DNA of 6,200 bases from Pseudomonadota bacterium (GTDB lineage Bacteria > Bdellovibrionota > Oligoflexia > Oligoflexales > Oligoflexaceae): the NCBI GenBank assembly GCA_029556045.1, contig JAKQGS010000468.1, positions 1 through 6,200 on the forward strand, given 5' to 3'. The position numbers and the translations under genes are program-made. The number at the start of each line of letters is the position of its first letter. Position 1 is the stretch's first letter. The notes under the pieces were generated by a model that was not told the DNA's origin, searched no databases, and saw only the letters and a program-made list of their open reading frames with translations. Positions 1 through 4,224 of the stretch are shown piece by piece.

Positions 1-1046
1 GAAAATAGATCGCCAGCGGCGTGCGCGCGCTGGAATTTTTGTTCGGGAGTTTCCGCAAAGCTTTGCGCAATCAGCTTTTCCAGTTCATGCCGGTAGGTCT
101 CCGGGCTCATGGTGCGATAACTTTTACCAGCACCGGGAAAGAGGGTTTCTTCCAGGGATCCTACCCCGGATACCCATATGGGCGTACCGCAGAGCAGGAA
201 TTCTTCCGCCACCCGACAGATTACTTCGGATCCAATGCTCGGGATTACACCAACGGTGGCGCTGCACATCAAGGCCGGCACATCCTCCACCCGCTGCTCG
301 TCGATGCTCACGTGATCCTCAAGATGAAGCTCCCGCACCATCCGACTGAGATCTTCACCGGTGAGATTGGCGGAAAGCCCCACCAGCAGGCAGTGAGGTT
401 TGGGGATGGGAGAACTCCAGTTGTGCACGAGATCCGCAAAACGCAGCAGAAAACGCCGGTGCCCCTTGATGGGATCAAAGCGACCAAAAACCATGAGTTT
501 AGGGCGATCGGAGGGAGATGTGGCACAGGGTTTAAAGACCCCGTCGTCCCGCCCCAAAGTAACCGCTGATACCGGCACTGTCAGATGATTGGCGATCTTT
601 TCCCGAAGGATGGACCCCGGCACCAGAATCCCATGGATGTTCCGCAGACCACGCTGCCACCGTGTCGGTGATGTCGTGATCATATCCTCATCCTGACCCC
701 GGAAACGGATATTGCGACTGGCTGGGACCCCCAAGACATTGACCCAAAACGTTTCCGGACCACCAAACGTCAGGGTGAGGGTGGGGCGAAAACGCCGACG
801 GGTCAGCAAAAATCGTCCGGATTCCGAAATTCCAAACGACTGAAACACCTGCGTGGAAAGCCCTAATCCGCGGGCCCTGGTTTCGGCGGGACTGCCCACC
901 CGGGGGGAAAACAAAACCGTGTGCCCGCGGCGTTGCAGAGCCATGGCAGCACACAGGGCATATTCCGTGATGGCACTGTTCCAGCGGTTGGACAGGAGTA
1001 TCCACACTCTTTGCACAGCCGGTGACGGTGCACCGATGGGCGTCAT
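1..1046 (-). CDS. GT4-type (GT-B fold) glycosyltransferase, partial at its C-terminus
   Basis: This is a leftward gene starting at ATG 1046 and still open at the window edge, with 348 codons visible. It probably transfers a sugar from a nucleotide-sugar donor onto a lipid-linked or LPS-core acceptor at the cytoplasmic face of the inner membrane; donor and acceptor cannot be read from the sequence. The N-terminal acceptor half has the usual pattern of a beta strand, a helix and an RRGHTV strand (about residues 13-46). The C-terminal half begins at the interdomain motif VFGRFDPIKGH (about 186-196), whose R and K normally contact donor phosphates. An E-x7-E motif, EVICRVAEE, lies at 274-282, followed by GTPIWVSGVGSLEE, as in family GT4. 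The start overlaps the GT2 stop as ATGA, and AGGGA lies 9 nt upstream. The family call is firm; the substrate is unknown. Confidence 0.85.
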   Translation of the reverse strand, partial: MTPIGAPSPAVQRVWILLSNRWNSAITEYALCAAMALQRRGHTVLFSPRVGSPAETRARGLGLSTQVFQSFGISESGRFLLTRRRFRPTLTLTFGGPETFWVNVLGVPASRNIRFRGQDEDMITTSPTRWQRGLRNIHGILVPGSILREKIANHLTVPVSAVTLGRDDGVFKPCATSPSDRPKLMVFGRFDPIKGHRRFLLRFADLVHNWSSPIPKPHCLLVGLSANLTGEDLSRMVRELHLEDHVSIDEQRVEDVPALMCSATVGVIPSIGSEVICRVAEEFLLCGTPIWVSGVGSLEETLFPGAGKSYRTMSPETYRHELEKLIAQSFAETPEQKFQRAHAAGDLF

Positions 1047-1840
1047 GACACGGATTCCCTGGGGTGAGTTCCCACCGATTTCGACTGCATCTCAATCAGC
1101 TTGGCATATTTGACATAGGTGTAAAGGCTGCTCAGAAGGGCGTAGGTGTAGCCGGCATATCCATCCAGAAAGCCCAGGCGTAGAAAGTAACGCCCCACAA
1201 ATTCCGCCATAGGACGCAGCACATGGGGAAGAAAGCTGATGGTTCGCTGTTTTTCAAAATGGTTTTGAGCGATGCGGGATGTGTAATTATTAAAACGCAC
1301 AAAATAATCCGTCAGGTCGCCGTAGCTATGGTGCAGTAAATAACCACGACTGGCAAAGTTTTGTACCGGGTCTTTCGCCGCAAACGCCTCGTGGATCTTG
1401 CCCACAAATTCTCCATGGCCTCGTTTGAAAAGACGCACGGGGCGATCGGAAGTCTTTCCGTATTTCATGATTCGGTTCATGAATAAGAGCCGACGCCGCA
1501 GGCGATAGGCCCCATTCTGAGCCGCCTGGGGCGAATGAAGAAATGCCACGAGATTCCCCCGCAGGTCGTCCGACAGGGTTTCATCGGCATCCAGGGATAA
1601 TACCCAGCTGCGAGTGGCCAGAGCCAGCGCGGCATTTTTCTGTTCCGCATAATGGGTAAAGGGGCGCACATGAATGTGAGCCCCCATGGATTGGGCTAGA
1701 GACTGGGTTTGATCGGTACTATCGGAGTCAAGCAGGATGATTTCACAACCGGGGGGAAGGCTTGAGAGGCACGCTGTGATGTTTTTCTCTTCGTTGTAGG
1801 TGATGATCACCACCGATAGGTCGAGAGTTTCCGGTGCCAT
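1043..1840 (-). CDS. GT2 family glycosyltransferase, WaaE/LgtF-like
   Basis: This 265-residue GT-A enzyme likely adds a hexose to LPS inner core or a similar surface glycan in the cytoplasm. The N-terminal strand SVVIITYNEEKN (9-20) is the classic GT2 nucleotide-binding start. LLDSDSTDQT (36-45) follows, then LSLDADE (81-87) with the metal-binding D84-x-D86. KTSDRPVRLFKRG (129-141) and KIHEAF (148-153) match the catalytic-region pattern of the WaaE/LgtF (beta-1,4-glucosyltransferase) group. The C-terminal part is rich in aromatic residues and may lie on the membrane; I see no clear transmembrane helix. A TTG at 1876 and an ATG at 1846 would give longer forms, but AAGGA at 1846-1850 sits 5 nt before ATG 1840, so I prefer that start. 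It lies 8 nt after the upstream stop and overlaps the downstream GT4 gene. Calling it waaE itself would be over-reading. Confidence 0.87.
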   Translation of the reverse strand: MAPETLDLSVVIITYNEEKNITACLSSLPPGCEIILLDSDSTDQTQSLAQSMGAHIHVRPFTHYAEQKNAALALATRSWVLSLDADETLSDDLRGNLVAFLHSPQAAQNGAYRLRRRLLFMNRIMKYGKTSDRPVRLFKRGHGEFVGKIHEAFAAKDPVQNFASRGYLLHHSYGDLTDYFVRFNNYTSRIAQNHFEKQRTISFLPHVLRPMAEFVGRYFLRLGFLDGYAGYTYALLSSLYTYVKYAKLIEMQSKSVGTHPRESVS

Positions 1841-1845
1841 TGCCA

Positions 1846-1850
1846 TCCTT
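1846..1850 (-). promoter_or_regulatory. Ribosome binding site of the GT2 gene
   Basis: On the minus strand this reads AAGGA, 5 nt before ATG 1840. It overlaps the TAA stop of the upstream secreted-protein gene (1849-1851), so a terminating ribosome could re-initiate here. The site favours ATG 1840 over ATG 1846, which it touches, and over TTG 1876. Confidence 0.6.
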
Positions 1851-2238
1851 AAAAGGGGGCGGTTGCCGCCGTCCAATGATCCATACTGTCGTTATTGCGC
1901 TCAATGACAGGATAGCCGGCTTTTACCGCTTTAAAGATCTCATCCAGCATCACCACCGAGTAGCGACCCTTTTGCCGGATAATCTTTCCTGTCGCAACGA
2001 TATAATTATACTCGTTTTTCACTTCCACTGAATCACCGATACGTCCTGCGGAATTTTCCACGATGCATTTGGTGAACTTGTGCATTTTTTTGGTGCGCTG
2101 GCTCATCTTGTGTATGGTCTTACAGGAGTGCACGCTGCCGCCAAAGGCTTCGCCACTCAGTCCCACCACCGCCACCAGGGCCAGGATCATAGAGGATACA
2201 AAAGAGGTCCGACGAGATAACGTTCCAAGCTTCAACAT
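1849..2238 (-). CDS. Small exported protein of unknown function
   Basis: This is a 129-residue protein that I do not recognise. Residues 1-33 look like a Sec signal peptide: basic R9-R10, a hydrophobic core from about 13 to 28 (FVSSMILALVAVVGLS), then a plausible signal peptidase I site A31-F-G33. The mature part begins with a strongly basic, probably helical stretch (37-58) bracketed by C39 and C58, the only two cysteines, which could form a disulfide. Residues 66-112 alternate strand-like segments (GDSVEVKN, IVATGKII, RYSVVML), suggesting a small beta-barrel; a loose resemblance to SH3-like or FlgA/SAF-like folds is only an impression. The start is ATG 2238, with GGAG 6 nt upstream; a TTG at 2307 would bury the signal peptide and has no support. 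It leads the operon with two glycosyltransferases, hinting at an envelope role. Confidence 0.72.
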   Translation of the reverse strand: MLKLGTLSRRTSFVSSMILALVAVVGLSGEAFGGSVHSCKTIHKMSQRTKKMHKFTKCIVENSAGRIGDSVEVKNEYNYIVATGKIIRQKGRYSVVMLDEIFKAVKAGYPVIERNNDSMDHWTAATAPF

Positions 2239-2244
2239 AATCAA

Positions 2245-2248
2245 CTCC
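2245..2248 (-). promoter_or_regulatory. Ribosome binding site of the small exported protein
   Basis: GGAG on the minus strand lies 6 nt before ATG 2238. It decides the start codon and places the signal peptide exactly at the N-terminus. Confidence 0.65.
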
Positions 2249-2360
2249 GTCACAGCAGTTTCAGCATCAAGAGGGGCGACCAACGTCCGCCGACCTGCCC
2301 TGTGCAATCCGCGTGCCCAGACCTTAGTCTAATAAATTCAATTAGATAAATTGGCTACCA

Positions 2361-2384
2361 TCAGGATTTTTCATGAAAACCTGA
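2361..2384. repeat. Near-perfect 24-bp palindrome
   Basis: The core TTTTCATGAAAA (2368-2379) is a perfect 12-bp palindrome. It is flanked by TCAGG (2361-2365) and CCTGA (2380-2384), which also pair, leaving only a two-base bulge (2366-2367). It lies 122 bp upstream of the leftward operon start and just upstream of the weak leftward promoter candidate. This suits a dimeric regulator site or a DNA/RNA hairpin. No U-tract follows on either strand, so it is not a typical intrinsic terminator. Confidence 0.55.
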
Positions 2385-2478
2385 CGACAGTGTATAAATC
2401 TAAATCAGCGAAGAAATCCGTAAAAATGCTCAAATTTGGTGTTAAATTAGACGCTTAAAAAATTGGATAAATCGAGCG

Positions 2479-2555
2479 GATTTTTTATTGTTCTTAACAG
2501 GTTATCCCCAGATATCCCGGTGGACTTTTCCACAGGTTTTCCACCCTGTGGATAG
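2479..2555. other. Possible replication origin or DnaA-binding cluster
   Basis: There are four DnaA-box-like nonamers within 54 bp. TTTTCCACA (2526-2534) fully matches the relaxed consensus TTWTNCACA. TTATCCCCA (2502-2510), TTTTCCACC (2537-2545) and CTATCCACA (minus, 2547-2555) each differ by one base. A weaker ATATCCCGG lies at 2512-2520. To the left, GATTTTTTATTGT (2479-2491) fits the E. coli oriC 13-mer consensus GATCTNTTNTTTT except at two positions, and the adjoining 170 bp are 70% A+T, as expected of an unwinding element. The layout (AT-rich 13-mer, then boxes) matches oriC in outline. Against it: neither dnaA, dnaN, mnmG nor rpmH is nearby in the window, only one box is exact, and DnaA boxes also occur as transcriptional control sites. 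Confidence 0.45.
2529..2552. repeat. Perfect 8-bp dyad with 8-nt spacer
   Basis: TCCACAGG (2529-2536) and CCTGTGGA (2545-2552) are exact reverse complements. The spacer contains a further TTTTCCAC (2537-2544), repeated directly from 2526-2533 at an 11-bp step, about one helical turn. The dyad lies just upstream of the candidate gcvT -35, where an activator could bind. It is formed by the DnaA-like boxes, so the two readings compete or coexist. Confidence 0.5.
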
Positions 2556-2572
2556 TTTTACCCGAGAAAAAT

Positions 2573-2601
2573 TTGTCAAAAAAAGACGAATCCTCTAGAG
2601 T
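2573..2601 (+). promoter_or_regulatory. Candidate sigma-70-type promoter of gcvT
   Basis: TTGTCA (2573-2578, 5/6 to TTGACA) and TAGAGT (2596-2601, 4/6 to TATAAT) are separated by 17 nt. Transcription would begin near 2608, giving a leader of about 35 nt. Position and spacing are good, but the -10 is only fair. Confidence 0.4.
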
Positions 2602-2642
2602 CGCTGTTTCCCTATCATCAGCTCCCATAGGAGATCCCCAAT

Positions 2643-3746
2643 ATGAGTGAAAGCACGACGGTTCAAAAGACCCATCTCAACGGACAACATCGTGAATTAA
2701 AAGCTAAAATGATGCCTTTTGGCGGTTGGGACATGCCGATCAGTTATGAAGGGGTCATCGCGGAGCACAAGACGGTGCGGGAGGCCTGTGGCATATTTGA
2801 CGTGAGCCACATGGGGGAGATTCGCATCAAGGGACCTCAAGCCAATGAATTTACTCAACATATCACCATCAATGACATCGGCCGCCTGAACCCGGGCCAG
2901 GGTCAATACAGCGCGATTCTGAATGACAAGGGTGGCATGATCGATGACCTGATCATTTACCGCTTGGGGGCCGATGAGCTGTTTGCCTGCGTCAATGCAT
3001 CGAACATTGAAAAGGACTTTGCCTGGATCAAGGAGCAGTCATCCCGCTTTAATGTGACGGTGACCAACGAATCGGGTCTATGGAGTCAAATTGCCGTGCA
3101 GGGACCCACCAGCCAAACGGTGTTGGGGAAGGCCCTGGGCTCGGAAGCCAACAAACTCGAGAAACTGGAATACATGGAGATCATCGACGTCGCAGTTGAC
3201 GGCCAAAAAGCACTGGTGGCCCGCACCGGCTATACCGGCGAGCACGGTTATGAGATTTATATGCCGCATGCTCTGGTTCAGAACCTGTGGACATCGTTGC
3301 TGGCCCAAGGGGCAAAACCCATTGGGCTTGGGGCCCGGGACACGCTGCGTCTGGAAGCGTGTTACCTCCTTTATGGTAATGACATGAATGAAACCGTAAG
3401 CCCGCTGGAGGCTGGCATCGCTTGGGCAGTGCGCATGGAAGACAAGGATTTCATCGGCAAAAAAGCGCTCGAAACCCAGAAGGCCGGCGGTTTGAAACGC
3501 AAGATGGTGGCCTTCTTGATGGATGAGAAGGCCATTGCCCGCCACGATATGAAGGTATTTGTCGGAGAGAGGGAAGCCGGCGTTGTTACCAGCGGTTCGT
3601 TTTTGCCAACGCTGGATGCCGCCGGTGGCATGGCTTTGGTGGATAACTCCATCAAACTCGGTGACACGATTGAAATCGATGTCCGCGGCAAAAGAAAGCT
3701 TGCTAAAGTCGTAAAAAGACCACTATATTCTGCGAAAGTTAAATAA
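2643..3746 (+). CDS. gcvT: Aminomethyltransferase, glycine cleavage system T-protein
   Basis: GcvT takes the aminomethyl group from the lipoyl arm of GcvH, releases ammonia and forms 5,10-methylenetetrahydrofolate in the cytoplasm. The 367-residue length is typical of the family. The N-terminal half shows MPFGGWDMPISYEG (24-37), REACGIFDVSHMGEI (46-60) and LNDKGGMIDDLIIYR (93-107). D101/D102 lie where the family keeps its catalytic aspartate. ARTGYTGEHGYEIY (193-206) and GLGARDTLRLEA (228-239) are the conserved folate-pocket motifs. The C-terminal barrel domain runs from about 283 and includes GVVTSGSFLPTL (313-324), where many relatives have TSG-x-x-SP. ATG 2643 follows AGGAG (2629-2633) by 9 nt. 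This is the first gene of gcvTHP; gcvH starts 22 nt after its stop. Confidence 0.97.
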   Translation: MSESTTVQKTHLNGQHRELKAKMMPFGGWDMPISYEGVIAEHKTVREACGIFDVSHMGEIRIKGPQANEFTQHITINDIGRLNPGQGQYSAILNDKGGMIDDLIIYRLGADELFACVNASNIEKDFAWIKEQSSRFNVTVTNESGLWSQIAVQGPTSQTVLGKALGSEANKLEKLEYMEIIDVAVDGQKALVARTGYTGEHGYEIYMPHALVQNLWTSLLAQGAKPIGLGARDTLRLEACYLLYGNDMNETVSPLEAGIAWAVRMEDKDFIGKKALETQKAGGLKRKMVAFLMDEKAIARHDMKVFVGEREAGVVTSGSFLPTLDAAGGMALVDNSIKLGDTIEIDVRGKRKLAKVVKRPLYSAKVK

Positions 3747-3756
3747 CCGAAGTCCC

Positions 3757-3761
3757 AGGGG
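3757..3761 (+). promoter_or_regulatory. Ribosome binding site of gcvH
   Basis: AGGGG ends 7 nt before ATG 3769 but only 1 nt before ATG 3763. It therefore favours the second ATG, which gives a protein beginning MSFPSDLKYT. Confidence 0.6.
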
Positions 3762-3768
3762 TATGAAT

Positions 3769-4146
3769 ATGAGTTTTCCCAGCGATCTTAAGTATACAAA
3801 CGATCATGAATGGATTCGCCAGTCCGGCAGCTCAGCGTCGGTTGGCATCACCGGTTATGCCCTGGAGCAGCTGGGGGACGTGGTCCATTTGGAACTACCG
3901 AAAGTGGGTGAAAGCTTCAATGCAGGTGACACCTTTGGCACCATTGAGTCTACCAAGACTGTTTCGGATCTCTATATGCCGGTGAGTGGCAAGATCACCA
4001 AAGTCAACAGCACCCTCGTGAACAATCTTGAGAGCCTCGCAGAAGATCCCTACAAGGGCGGCTGGCTGGTGGAGATTGAAACCACAGGTGCCGCTGAAAA
4101 GCTGATGACCGCCGACCAGTATGAGAAATTTATCGCGGAAGAGTGA
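3769..4146 (+). CDS. gcvH: Glycine cleavage system H-protein (lipoyl carrier)
   Basis: GcvH is the mobile carrier of the glycine cleavage complex: its lipoyl-lysine swings between P-, T- and L-proteins in the cytoplasm. The 125 residues match the usual size of about 125-130. The start LKYTNDHEWIR (7-17) is the family signature. GITGYALEQLGDVVHLELPKVG (26-47, cited in outline) leads into TFGTIESTKTVSDLYM (55-70), where K63 is the predicted lipoylation site. PVSGKITKVN (71-80) completes the hammerhead fold, and GGWLVEIE (97-104) is the conserved C-terminal strand. Family members often read ESVKAVSD here; ESTKTVSD is a mild variant. An ATG at 3763 would add two residues but is badly spaced from the ribosome site. 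An intrinsic terminator follows the stop by 28 nt. Confidence 0.97.
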   Translation: MSFPSDLKYTNDHEWIRQSGSSASVGITGYALEQLGDVVHLELPKVGESFNAGDTFGTIESTKTVSDLYMPVSGKITKVNSTLVNNLESLAEDPYKGGWLVEIETTGAAEKLMTADQYEKFIAEE

Positions 4147-4174
4147 GTTAAAGTCATATCATGAGTAAAAAATA

Positions 4175-4203
4175 GGGGAAGCGTTTGATTGCTTCCCCTT
4201 TTT
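4175..4203 (+). terminator. Strong intrinsic terminator between gcvH and gcvP
   Basis: GGGGAAGC (4175-4182) pairs perfectly with GCTTCCCC (4191-4198) around an 8-nt loop, and A4174 can add a pair with T4199. Five T residues (4199-4203) follow directly. A run of six A residues (4167-4172) before the stem would make it work on the minus strand too. It lies inside the gcv operon, 21 nt before the gcvP start codon. Confidence 0.85.
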
Positions 4204-4224
4204 CAATGAAAAGGGAGCATCGCC

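Larger units (their letters stand above)
2239..2642. other. Divergent intergenic region, AT-rich, with dyads and DnaA-box-like sites
   Basis: No gene is supported here on either strand. Part 2239-2330 is the ordinary-composition leader of the leftward operon. Part 2331-2500 is 119/170 A+T and carries inverted repeats at 2328-2346, 2339-2353, 2361-2384 and 2456-2487, plus a tandem TAAATC at 2395-2406. Part 2502-2555 holds the nonamer cluster described separately, and 2573-2642 holds the putative gcvT promoter and leader. For the leftward operon the best promoter I can find is weak: TAGCCA (2352-2357, minus) and TATTAG (2329-2334, minus) with 17 nt between, each 4/6 to consensus. Confidence 0.8.

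Noticed and set aside
21..569. A 182-codon rightward open frame opposite the GT4 gene
   Set aside because: It lies antisense to a continuous frame with clear GT4 motifs; its own protein has no recognisable motif and no good ribosome site.
688..1095. A 135-codon leftward open frame in another register over the GT4 and GT2 junction
   Set aside because: It overlaps two well-supported genes out of frame, and its composition (many P, C, H, R) is that of a shadow frame.
2361..2384. The 24-bp palindrome as an intrinsic terminator
   Set aside because: No T-run follows the stem on either strand, and no gene ends there.
2590..2603. ATCCTCTAGAGTCG, identical to 14 bases of the pUC polylinker
   Set aside because: The flanking bases do not continue the polylinker and no other vector sequence is seen. 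It lies naturally within the gcvT promoter region, so chance is more likely than cloning residue.
2556..2642. Glycine riboswitch upstream of gcvT
   Set aside because: The leader predicted from the candidate promoter is only about 35 nt, and I see none of the conserved glycine-aptamer core. A small CTCC/GGAG hairpin (2622-2633) could touch the ribosome site but is only 4 bp.
3078..3545. A 155-codon leftward open frame opposite gcvT, with similar ones opposite gcvP (4159-4611, 4981-5430)
   Set aside because: All are antisense to strongly conserved glycine-cleavage genes and show no family motif.
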